From Deinandra increscens subsp. villosa (lineage: Eukaryota; Streptophyta; Magnoliopsida; Asterales; Asteraceae): 64,000 nt of DNA. Both the position numbers and the translations under genes were made by a program. Numbering within the stretch: the stretch's first letter is position 1; every line of letters starts with the position of its first letter. Location: NCBI GenBank assembly GCA_039602395.1, contig JBCNJP010000010.1, positions 38,139,874 to 38,203,873 on the forward strand, written 5' to 3'. The notes under the pieces are model-generated. The model was given only the letters and a program-made list of their open reading frames with translations. It did not search any database and was not told the origin of the DNA. Shown here in pieces: positions 31,400 through 41,720 of this stretch.

Positions 31400-32156
31400 T
31401 GTTGGAACCCATTTTGGTTGTTGGCAACACAAACTCTTCACCATTGAGCATTCTTGGTGAAGACTCTCCGGAGAATATTTGCAGAATGAAGACTTGAAGC
31501 ATTTTGGAGATTTTGGAACATTCAAGTTTGTCCTTAGAGAACTTAAGTTTGCTCTTAGCGAAATTGAGTTTGACTTAGCGAACTTGAACACTCCTAGCGG
31601 ACTGATCTTAGCGGATTGGATTTTATGCTTAGCGGACTTGTGCTGTACTTAGCGGACTTGATTGAAACTCGCGGACTAAAATAACTCTTAGCGAACTTCA
31701 GTGTTAGCGGACTATAAGTTAGTCTTAGCGAACTTCATTTTTTCTTAGCGTACTTCTTCCTTATTATTAGCTGACTGCATTGTAGCTTAGCGAACTTGTT
31801 TAGTTCTTAGCGAACTTCTTATTATTCTTAGCGAACTTGGTGGTCTGTTTGGAATATTCTTGCTGAATTTAATGTAATGGTTGTTGTGTCAAACATTCTG
31901 ATTGCCCTTGCTCTCTGTTAGTATAAATAGGACTTGAAAAAACCCTAATTGTGTGTGCCATTCCTAATTATTCTACAGAGAGCAATTTTGTGTGTGTGTT
32001 ATTGGTGTTAGTGTGTGGTTTAGGTGTTCTTGAGTTTCAGAAAATCATCAACGAGGTTGCAATGATGTAGATTCAACCATGATTCATCATCAAACATGAT
32101 TTCCACACTTGTGTGATGAATCGGATGAGAAAAACAGGCTCAAATCGGTCCTGACA
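31400..32156 (+). mobile_element. LTR of a copia-type element, with GCGAACTT minisatellite
   Basis: A 757-bp LTR from TGTTGGAACCC to GGTCCTGACA, followed directly by ATTGGTATCAGAGCC, a Met-tRNA primer site. A TATA-like TATAAATAGG lies near 31921. The U3 (about 31550-31835) is an irregular array of CTTAGCGAACTT units. It is inserted into the gypsy pol at 31399. Superfamily is inferred from LTR style because no coding region survives. Confidence 0.75.
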
Positions 32157-32772
32157 ATTGGTATCAGAGCCAAAATCTTCAAGTTTTGTGGTTTTTCTCA
32201 AAATTGAAGAAATTCTCATCTGAGTTATCAATTTTGGTTGTTTTTACTTGATCTTTGAGTTGATTCTTGGTAGAAATCACTCAAGGAACACAATGCAATG
32301 CTCAGATTTCTGTAAAAACTCAGATTTAAGGATCGATTTTAGGGTTTAGTGAAGAACAGTGTTACGTATTTTGTAACCTGTTCTTGAGCAAATTTTCAAA
32401 ATTGTTTTTATGATGACTCTTTGCTGAAATTGATGATTGGCGAGTCTTATACACCTAAAACCGAAATTGTTGCCGCTGATTTCGTTAAAAAACATCAAGT
32501 TTCATGATTTTAGAGGGGCAAATTACGTGATTTTTGGTGTTCTTGATAAAAATACACTATTCCATCAAATTAGGTCATATAGAGTGGTTTTTGATGTTTG
32601 TGTTAGTTTTATCATTTGATTCTACATAAATTTCAAAACTATTGATGCCCTTAACCATTGATTTCGTTAACATTGAATTTTTTATGTTTAAATTTGCTCA
32701 AGAACAAGTTGTTGAAATTTAGCTAAGTCTAGAAATTTGACTTTTCAATTTTTTTGCTCAACTCTTAATTGT
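32157..32772 (+). mobile_element. Primer site and leader of the preceding LTR element
   Basis: Begins with ATTGGTATCAGAGCC and continues as an AT-rich untranslated leader with no ORF of note. The SIRE-like LTR at 32773 truncates it, so its gag and pol are not in the window at this point. Confidence 0.65.
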
Positions 32773-33304
32773 TGAAAAACCGAGGTGGCGATCAAATACC
32801 TTGGTTGCGGAAGCGGATGAGACTTTGTGTACTCGTTTTGTGAAACAAATGAACCCCCGAATAAGAATATCGATGTTGTTTGAGATGTGTTGAGGATGAG
32901 CAAAACTAGTAGACATAGATAGATAATAAACAAGATGTAGTAGATAATATTAACCGAATGATTACAATACCTACCCAAAGCATCCTGGGTCTCATGAACA
33001 AGTGTGTGTTCATGAACCCTTACAAACATCTAAAGATCCATGACTAACTCTCTTTCTATCACTCATCAAGCATTCCTCTATGGGAGATGCCTCTATATAT
33101 ACTAACAGATGACCTATCAAGGGCAAACTAGTAAATACTAAACTAGTGACAAATTAACAATAAATAATAATCACTAAGGCCTTGAGTCATTAGCCTTGAG
33201 TCATCATGGTCCACTGTGTTGTATGGACGGTATATGATAAGTGGTCGTTGAATATTATTCACATCTAACTAAATCTTGTTGGCTCGGTCTCGAGATTCCC
33301 AACA
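32773..33304 (-). mobile_element. 3' LTR of SIRE-like copia element A
   Basis: A 532-bp LTR, TGAAAAACCGAGGTGG to TTCCCAACA. It resembles the LTR at 63495-64000, which sits next to a primer site and gag of the same family. It is followed by ATCTCCCCCAATTTGG, whose reverse is the polypurine tract, so this is the 3' LTR of a minus-strand element. Confidence 0.8.
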
Positions 33305-33504
33305 ATCTCCCCCAATTTGGTAGATGTTATAATCAGCACTTGTGACATAGGTTCTTTGTATTCTTGCAACTTGACTTCAAGATAATCTTCATGTAGTTTC
33401 AAATCTTTAATTTAACATTTCTCCTTTGTGAAGCTCCCCTTATGATTAAGCATTCTCTTCTTCTAGCCTGAAACTGATAAAAGTCCATAAGTGCATAGGG
33501 TGTC
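33305..33504 (-). mobile_element. 3' internal end of SIRE-like element A
   Basis: Polypurine tract (CTCCCCC, reversed) and 3' non-coding sequence ending at the TSD GTGTC (33500-33504), where the gypsy element is inserted. It continues at 44438. Confidence 0.75.
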
Positions 33505-36211
33505 TGTGACATCCGAGAATTCCAAGGTTAACTTCCGTTAGACAATCTTCATTAGTTACGTTATAAGTATTAACTAGGTAACTAATGCTTAACTAGGCCG
33601 AATACGTCCACGACTCTTGGTTGATCACCAAACCCGTCCACATGTGTTTATTTATTTATTTATTTATTTATTACCACTATGTGGAATTATGTGCAACGTG
33701 ATTTAAATGCATGATTATTATCAAAAGCATGACTATTTGTTTACTTGTTGAATTATGTGACAAATTGCTTAATTGTGTATTTACGTATTTATTATTATTA
33801 GCATGACAAATTGCTTAAATGTGTATTTATGTGATTAATCAAGCAATTAGGGTGTATGCACTTGTTTTAATCATGGGCTAATGATGGACTAATCATTGGG
33901 GCCCAAATCCCAATGAAAGCCCACCAAAGCTTTAGTATATAAACCAAAATAAAAACCCTAATCCTCATTTAATTCATACATCACACAAAACACACACACA
34001 CACTCCCACTCCTCTCTCTCTCTCGTGAACCACTTCTGGTCAGCCGTGAACCACCAAGGATCACCGTGATCTCAGCCTTGAAGATCATCCATCGAGCTTG
34101 GAAACCCAACCGTGAGTCCCATGAACTTTTTCATGCACTTTCTTATGTGTTTTACTTTAAAGCATGACCAAACCTTCATGGAATCGTGTATGCTTCTGAT
34201 ATGATGCTTAGGAATGTTAAATCTAGCCTAAAGTCTGCAAATTTACGTGTAAAATCATGCCATAATGAAGATCCATGCTAGTTAGGTCATTTTGTGCTTA
34301 AAAGTGTTCTTGGTGATTTGATGGTGAAAATCCATGTTTAAGGTGTTAAATTTGTTTGTGTAATGTTGGTAAATGTTTATGCATGCTAGATACTGAATTA
34401 TATGAAGTATGGAAGCTGTTAGATTGATTTTTGGTCAGATTTACGAGTTTTCTGCGACTAGCGAAACTGTGCATTCGTTAGGCGAAACTGTAGTTTCACA
34501 AACTGTTTGAATATTCTTCCAGCGACACTATACAGCGAAACTATAGTGTCGCCTGTGAAACTAAGTGTATTGCTCGAACGAAACTACCGAGCGAAACAAC
34601 CAAAGACTCCTGAACGAAAGTTCAAATCAGTTTCGAGCGAACCTAGATAGCGAAACAGAGTCATCAGTTTCGAGCGAAACTATCTAGCGAAACTGTGCCT
34701 TCTATGAACGAAAGTTCAAACCAGTTTCGAGCGAATCTATGCTAGCGAAACTGTGTCATCAGTTTCGAGCGAATCTAGCTAGCGAAACTGTGTAGCGAAA
34801 CTGTGCCAGACCAAAACCCAAACTTGTGCAACTTATTTGAATGTTATGCCATGACTTACATGATTATGCAATAATGAAACATGCTTTGATTTCTGAGTGA
34901 TGTGAACCCTCGTTTATGATCAACCATCGGTGTCGTGTGTCGGTATGTTGAGTCGTAGTTCCATCGTGCTATGTTATGGGCCATAGTGACGTAGTTAGAT
35001 TTTAGACACAACCTAACACCTAAGACCTTAATGTGATTATTAGGTCTTCGTTAGCAATCATAATTGGATTATTTGAAGTGTAAGCTGAGCAACCTAAGGT
35101 GAGTTTCACTAACCCTTTAATTGTGAGCCCGTTTGGGTCACAACGAATTTACTTAACAGAAAACAACGCTGACATTTTGACGTATTGCCAAATGGGATAC
35201 CTGTTATGGAAGTTGGAGTGTTTTATGGGAAACACTTGCAACTGTCCATCCTTGGGGATTCAAATGAAATCCGCAACCAACTATTTAATACTTAACCTCA
35301 TTTGGGATTTCAAATGAAATCCGGAACAACCATTTTGACACTTAAACTCTTTTTAGGATTTCAAATGAAATCCAGAACAAACGGTTTTAATATGACTAGT
35401 GTAGGTTAAAGTCTAAACCAAATGATATCACATGATTTCTAAGGATGCCTTAAAACTTAAAAGTCCTCAACAATTTTGTACCATTAATTTGCGAAGCGAG
35501 GGGATGTTGGGTAGATCTACTGAGGGTTTGACAAACCCTGCTCCGCGGTACACAAATGTGTAGCCAACCGGTTGGAGGCCGAACAGAGTTCAATATCAGC
35601 CTATTTTAGTTGTGGGTCCCATGAGGAACACAACTGGAGGCCTAAACCATCGGCAAATGCCGAACTCTGTTACGTCAGCTTTGGTACGAACTTGCTTAGT
35701 GCATGGAAACCGGATTAGCTACCCGCGATATCGGTTGACCGGTTTAATCTTTACTTAACTAGTGCTTATTCGATAATTCAACACTTGGCAATTGTTTTGC
35801 AAAACTATTACTTATTTATATGTTGATACATACGCTTATGAGACCGGGCCACTGCATGACATGCCCACTGTGAACTCACCAACCGTTAGGTTGACACTTG
35901 TGTGGTTTTCACTTTTGCAGATCACTGAGGAGTATCCACTGGAGGTTGGCATGGCACCCGAAGTTACTTATTTTCATTTTGAACTTAAATTTGGGAATTG
36001 AACAACAATTTATGTTTTGTAATTTAAGCATGTGGTTAGTGCTAAGATACTCATGTTTTTCTTTCCGCTGCAAACTCTTAAACTGTTTTATGATGAATGT
36101 TTGGACTTTACTCTGATTCGTTTAGTATTTGTAACTAATGGTTGTGGTCCTGGTTTGCTCGCACCCCTTAACGGTATAAACTCCGTTAGTGGTTAATTTG
36201 GGGGTGTGACA
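33505..36211 (+). repeat. 5' LTR of Tekay-type gypsy element
   Basis: Contains a TTTA tetranucleotide run (33646-33672) that is longer than in the 3' LTR, a likely transcription start region (TATATAAACC near 33936, then CCCTAATCC and a CT-rich leader), and an irregular array of AGCGAAACTGTG units (34440-34810). It ends GGGGGTGTGACA. The small open frames inside recur in the other LTR and are not genes. Confidence 0.94.
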
Positions 36212-36382
36212 GATTGGTATCAGAGCCATAAGTTGCAGAGAACTGGAATCATTTTTGAAAAAAAAAACGGTTTGGAAACTGCAACTTGAAACCTTAGTTA
36301 CAAACGAACAAACAAATTCACAAAAACAAAATTTTTACGTGCCAACCTGGGATACTCACCCTGCGGTGTAAGTAAATACTCC

Positions 36383-36425
<43 letters not shown>

Positions 36426-36778
36426 TATACAGACCGTGTCTAAGTAGTCTAACGGAAACCTTAGGAAAATTGCACACACGAATACGAAATGCGAACGCTA
36501 ATACGCACACTATTCTGGGGGAAAGCGACAACGAAACGATGCTACACGCTACGTCCTGATTTCTACTACGATGACTACGCCGACGGTGACTTTTATGGGA
36601 AAGCCGACTTTCGACGATAGTACTTACGACTTACGACGTTCTCCGACGACGCCTCAATTTTGCACGAAAATTTTTCTGGACTAATAGTGGGATAACGGGA
36701 AATTGTTAATATACATATTGTGGGATATGTATAGAGTATAACTGTGACTGAACACTGGCTACTTTAACTGTCCAGAAA
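36212..36778 (+). promoter_or_regulatory. Primer site and leader of Tekay-type gypsy element
   Basis: GATTGGTATCAGAGCC follows the LTR; TGGTATCAGAGC is complementary to the initiator Met-tRNA 3' end. The leader contains a TA microsatellite (about 36386-36421) and a stretch rich in TACGACG before the first gag ATG at 36779. Confidence 0.85.
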
Positions 36779-36907
36779 ATGCCTGGAAGAGGTGGAGGAC
36801 ACGGAAGGAACAACATTAACCTGACACCTGCACAACTGCAAGCTATGATAAACGAACACGTGCAAGCCGCAGTGGCAGCCGCCCAAGCTGCATTCGCCGC
36901 AGGGTAA
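36779..36907 (+). pseudogene. Gag N-terminus, cut off by a stop
   Basis: From ATG 36779 it reads MPGRGGGHGRNNINLTPAQL and an alanine-rich helix, then TAA at 36905-36907. This is the usual N-terminus of Tekay-type gag, but it is in a different frame from the gag body that starts by 36985. The 80 or so bp between look like an inserted or rearranged segment. A simple GT-AG intron there would not restore the frame. Confidence 0.65.
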
Positions 36908-36947
36908 TTATTATGCCGGTTAAGGCACAAAGCGATTATATTTTGAT

Positions 36948-37862
36948 TTGTTTAAACTTAAAACCCGAACTATTTATGCATTAGGAAACCTCCATCACTG
37001 CACGTTTGAGTCCTTCATGGACTGCAAGCCGATGACGTTTTCCGGCGAGGAAGGAGCGGTAGGACTCCTCAGGTGGATCGAGAAGTCTGAGAAGGTATTC
37101 TCTATGTGCAACTGCCCTGCTGAGAACAAAGTGAAATATGCGACTGGTACCTTCGAGGGAGCTGCTCTCTCCTGGTGGAATGCCGAAATCCAGATGATCG
37201 GGTTAGATGCGGCTAATGACATGGAATGGGAAGCGTTTAAAGAACTGATTATGGAGGAGTATTGCCCTCGAGATCAAGTCAAGAAGCTGGAAGGAGAGTT
37301 TTTGAACTCCAAGATGTCTGGGTCGGAAATTGAGGAATACACTGCGCGTTACCACGAGTACGCGGTATTATGCCCAACAATGGTTGATGCTGAATTTAAA
37401 CGCATTGAGCGTTATCTGGAGGGTCTCGCACCCCAAATCAAGAGCTTGGTGACAGCTAGCAACCCAACAACCGTGCAGAAAGCCATCCGTTTGGCTCATA
37501 AGTTAACCGATCAGGAAATCGAGAGGGGTACTCTACCCGCAAAGACCACTGTGAAGACTGCCTTAAGTGGCAAGCGTAAGGCTGAAGAAGAAGCTCCAGC
37601 AACATCTGTGAACAATCAAACTATTGGGAATCAATCTGGGAGATCCTCTAACTCCCAATATCAGAACAAGCGACCTGACAACACAAGGTCCAATTTCAGC
37701 AATGGCAGCAACAGTGGAAGTAACAACCGCCAAGGCGGGAATGGAAACTACAAGGGTAAAGCCCCGTTCTGTAACAAGTGCGGGAAACACCACAATGGTA
37801 TGTGTAGCAAAGGTCTGGACTGTGGAAGATGTGGGAAACCGGGGCACGAGGCCAACAACTGA
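36948..37862 (+). pseudogene. Gypsy gag, stop in first zinc knuckle
   Basis: A Retrotrans_gag domain with family landmarks ATGTFEGAALSWWNAEIQ, EEYCPRDQVKKLEGEF and YLEGLAPQIKSLVTASNP. A Ser/Asn-rich basic linker follows, then a CCHC motif, CGRCGKPGHEANN, whose last cysteine is replaced by a TGA stop at 37860-37862. The same frame stays open beyond the stop to a second knuckle, CYECGAQGHLRKDC (about 38013-38054). Gag would form the particle. The first residues up to about 36984 are probably not native. Confidence 0.88.
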
Positions 37863-38039
37863 TGGACCAACTTACAAAAGTTAAACAACAACGGTCAGAA
37901 CCAAGGAGGGAATAACAACAACAATCATGGCAATAACAACAACAGGGGAAACGGAAACAACCGCAACGGGCAAGGAAACAATCAGAACAACAACAATGGT
38001 GGGGCCCGTGGCTGTTATGAATGTGGTGCGCAAGGCCAC

Positions 38040-38633
38040 TTGAGGAAAGATTGCCCGCAATTGCGCAGACAAGGGAATGGTAACAATGGCAACGGTGGAA
38101 ACCCGGGCAACGGAAATGGTAACGGTGGGAATGGTAATGGTGGAAACGGTAATGGTGGGAATGGTAGAGGTCGTGCCTTCGTTATGGGTCAAGGAGAAGC
38201 TCGCAACGATGCCAACGTGATTAACGGTAAATTCATGCTAAATGGTTTCTTTGCTACTGTATTGTTTGATTCTGGTGCTGAAAGAAGTTTTATTTCCACT
38301 AAGTTTGCTAGGCTAATTAATGCTAAACCGATTGACTTAGATGCTAAGTATGTGGTAGAGTTAGCGAATGGTAAACTTCATGATACAACTCAGATAGTTA
38401 AGGACTGTAAGTTAGAACTAGCTGGCCATACGTTAGGAATCGATCTTATGCCTTTCCCGATTGGTAGTTTTGATGTCATAGTAGGAATGGATTGGTTATC
38501 TGAAAACCGAGCTGAAATTATATGTCAAGAAAAAGTGGTTCGTATCCCACTCGAAGAAGGTGAAGTGATAACAATTCAATGTGAAAAGAGTGGAACAGTC
38601 TCCGGTATTATTTCGCTTCTTAAAGCTCAATAG
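38040..38633 (+). pseudogene. Gypsy aspartic protease
   Basis: Same frame as gag. After a Gly/Asn-repeat linker (NGNGGNGNGGN) comes a retroviral-type aspartic protease with LFDSGAERSFIS (catalytic D in DSG) and IVGMDWLSENRAEI. The frame ends at TAG 38631-38633, where the related element at 31300 has a lysine (KAQK). The protease cleaves the polyprotein during particle maturation. A second stop, TAG at 38838-38840, lies in the linker to RT after RAPYR. Confidence 0.88.
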
Positions 38634-38936
38634 TGCCTTCGTAAAGGACACTTCGCGATCCTTGCAACCGTCACCGACACGACACTCCCCGAGCGTAGAA
38701 TCAACGACTACCCGATAGTCCGCGACTTCCAAGATGTATTTCCTGATGATTTGCCTGGTTTGCCTCCATTTCGACAAGTCGAGTTTGGAATCGACTTAGC
38801 TCCCGGAGCGGCTCCGATTGCACGCGCACCGTACCGTTAGGCGGTAAGCGAACTCAACGAACTCTCCGCACAACTTCAAGAGTTACTCGACAAAGGATTT
38901 ATTCGTCCAAGTTCGTCTCCATGGGGAGCACCGGTA

Positions 38937-40691
38937 TTGTTTGTTAAGAAGAAAGATGGAACGTTCCGAATGTGTATCGACTACCGAGAGCTTAACAAGG
39001 TTACGATCAAGAATCGGTATCCACTTCCTTCAATCGACGATCTTTTCGACCAACTGCAAGGTTCGAGCTACTACTCAAAGATTGATCTACGGTCTGGATA
39101 TCACCAACTTCGTGTTCGTTATGAGGATATCCCCAAGACTGCTTTCAGAACTCGGTATGGTCATTACGAGTTTTTAGTTATGCCGTTTGGGCTAACTAAT
39201 GCGCCTGCTGTGTTTATGGATCTGATGAATAGGGTGTGCAAGCCGTACCTCGATCAGTTTGTGATAGTTTTCATTGACGATATTTTAATCTACTCCAAGA
39301 CAAAGGAAGAACACGAGAGTCACCTACGACTTATCTTGGAATTACTCCGCAAGGAACAGCTTTACGCTAAGTTTTCAAAGTGCGACTTTTGGATTCGCGA
39401 AGTCCAGTTTCTTGGACACATTGTTAATCAGGATGGAATTCATGTTGACCCAGCTAAAGTGGAAGCTATCAAGAATTGGTCTACTCCGAGAGCGCCGACC
39501 GAAATCCAACAGTTTTTGGGACTTGCCGGATATTACCGAAGATTCATCAAGGGTCTCTCGCAATTGGCTCAACCCTTAACAACTTTAACGCACAAAGGAG
39601 TGCAATATAGATGGGGTGAAAAAAAAGAACACGCGTTTCAAACTCTTAAGGACATGTTATGTTCAGCTCCGATTCTCTCGTCACCCGAAGGAGTAGACGA
39701 CTTCGTGGTTTACTGCGATGCATCCATTCAAGGACTCGGTTGCGTGTTGATGCAACGAGACAAAGTGATTGCCTACGGGTCCAGGCAACTGAAGGTTCAT
39801 GAGAAGAATTACACAACACATGATTTGGAATTAGGAGCCGTTATATTTGCACTCAAGATTTGGAGACATTACCTCTACGGAACAAAGTGCACGATATTTA
39901 CCGACCACAAAAGCTTACAACACATCTTTGAACAAAAGGACCTCAACATGCGACAACGAAGGTGGGTCGAGCTACTAAATGATTATGACTTAGCGATCAA
40001 GTATCACCCGAGAAAAGCCAATGTTGTGGCTGATGCCTTAAGCCGAAAAGAGTACGAAAAGCCTCGACAAGTACGAGCGCTGCAACTTACCATTCACACG
40101 AGACTGCCGGATCGAATCCGCGATGCCCAACAAGAAGCTTTAAAAGAAGAAAACTTCGCAGCTGAAGCACTGCGAGGGGTGGATGGTAACTCTGAAATTA
40201 AGTCCGACGGACTCAGATATTACAATGACAGAATTTGGATTCCTTTACTTGGGAATCTCCGTGAGCTCGTGATGGACGAGGCTCACAAATCAAGGTATTC
40301 GGTGCACCCTGGATCGGACAAAATGTACCAAGATTTGAAGAACTTGTATTGGTGGCCGAATATGAAAGCCGACATTGCGCGATACGTGGCTAAGTGTTTA
40401 ACATGCTCAAGAGTTAAGATCGAGTACCAAAAGCCTTCTGGATTATTGCAGCAACCAAAGATCCCGGAATGGAAATGGGAGGATATCTCCATGGATTTCG
40501 TAACGGGATTACCTCATCGATCGAATCGACCGGATGCGATTTGGGTTATCATTGATCGACTAACCAAATCTGCACACTTTATTCCAATGAGGGAAGGTGA
40601 CAATATGGATAAGTTAACGAAGCTGTATCTTGACCGAATTGTGGCACTTCATGGGGTGCCTAAGACCATTAACTCCGACCGAGATCCTTGA
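38937..40691 (+). pseudogene. Gypsy RT, RNase H and integrase N-terminus
   Basis: 584 codons in the gag-pol frame. RT: YRELNKVTIKNRYPLP and the catalytic FIDD (residues 112-115, FIDDILIYSK). RNase H: VVYCDASIQGLGCVLMQ. Integrase: HHCC zinc-binding region (HKSRYSVHPGSD through CLTCSRVK) and the core DFVTGLPHRSNRPDAIWV. It ends at TGA 40689-40691 just after NSDRDP, where the homologue continues with arginine (CGA to TGA type change). The true start is upstream, since the frame is open back to 38841. Confidence 0.93.
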
Positions 40692-41561
40692 TTTACTTCC
40701 CGACTATGGCAATCTATGCAAGACGCACTGGGAACCAGACTGGATATGAGTACAGCTTATCACCCGCAGATTGATGGACAGACGGAACAAACTATTCAGA
40801 CTTTGGAAGACATGCTCCGAGCTTGCGTTCTCGACTTCGGTAAAGACTGGGAGGCTCACCTTCCGTTGGTGGAGTTCTCCTACAACAACAGTTATCATAC
40901 GAGCATCGGTGCAGCACCTTTTGAAGCTCTTTATGGCAGAAAATGTAGATCGCCCATGTGTTGGGCCGAAACGGGTGAGAAAGGACTCACCGGACCGGAA
41001 ATCATTCATGATACAACTGAACGAATTATTCAAATAAGAAATCGGATAGCCGCAGCACGTGACAGGCAAAAGAGCTATGCCGACAAACGCCGTAAACCTT
41101 TAAAGTTCGAGGTAGGCGACAAGGTACTATTGAGGGTATCTCCCTGGAAAGGAGTGATACGCTTCGGAAAGCGTGGAAAGCTAAATCCTCGCTATATCGG
41201 TCCATTTGAAATCATTGGGGAAGTAGGCCCGGTGGCCTACCGATTACAACTCCCTACAAAACTCGATGGAGTTCACAACGTGTTTCACGTCTCGAACCTG
41301 AAGAAATGTCTGGCTGAAGACACTGAAATAATTCCTTTGGAGGAATTGGAAATTGACGAACATCTGAGATTTATTGAGCAACCAGTAGAAATCATGGGAC
41401 GCGAGGAGAAAACCCTCAAACGTAGCAAGATTCCGATCATCAAGGTTCGATGGAACTCAAAACATGGACCTGAATATACTTGGGAACGGGAGGATCAAAT
41501 GAAGAAAAAGTACCCTCACTTGTTCGAGCAAACGTCCACGGAAACTCAAGGTATGATTTAA
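40692..41561 (+). pseudogene. Gypsy integrase C-terminus and chromodomain
   Basis: Continues the same frame after the stop at 40689. It holds the rest of the integrase core (STAYHPQIDGQTEQ, where the catalytic glutamate region lies), the GPY/F-type module (LNPRYIGPFEIIGEVG) and a C-terminal chromodomain (IPIIKVRWNSKHGPEYTWE). Chromodomains direct chromovirus integration to heterochromatin. No frameshift is seen between 36985 and the end. Confidence 0.92.
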
Positions 41562-41720
41562 TTTTGGGGACCAAAATTCCTTTAAAAGGAGGAGGATGTG
41601 GCGACCCTAAAACTTTTGCTTTCTTTCCCCAGCAACGACAGCAACAACGACAGCCGAGGCTGCGAACGCTACAACGCAAGAATAATTTTCGGGACGAAAA
41701 TTCCATTTACAAGGGGATGA
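41562..41720 (+). promoter_or_regulatory. Doubled polypurine-tract region of Tekay-type element
   Basis: Two similar segments: GGGGACCAAAATTCC then AAAAGGAGGAGGATG (to 41597) followed by TGGCGACCC, and CGGGACGAAAATTCC then ACAAGGGGATGA (41709-41720) followed by the LTR start TGTGACATCC. Only the second borders the LTR. The first looks like a retained older or decoy tract. Confidence 0.8.

Noticed and set aside
35099..35317. 72-codon frame found also at 43325-43543
   Set aside because: Both lie at the same position in the two LTRs of one gypsy element, so identity reflects LTR pairing and not a conserved gene.
37563..38192. Minus-strand frames over the gypsy gag region
   Set aside because: They are shadows of Asn/Gly-repeat codons on the plus strand and carry low-complexity Val/Thr-rich sequence.
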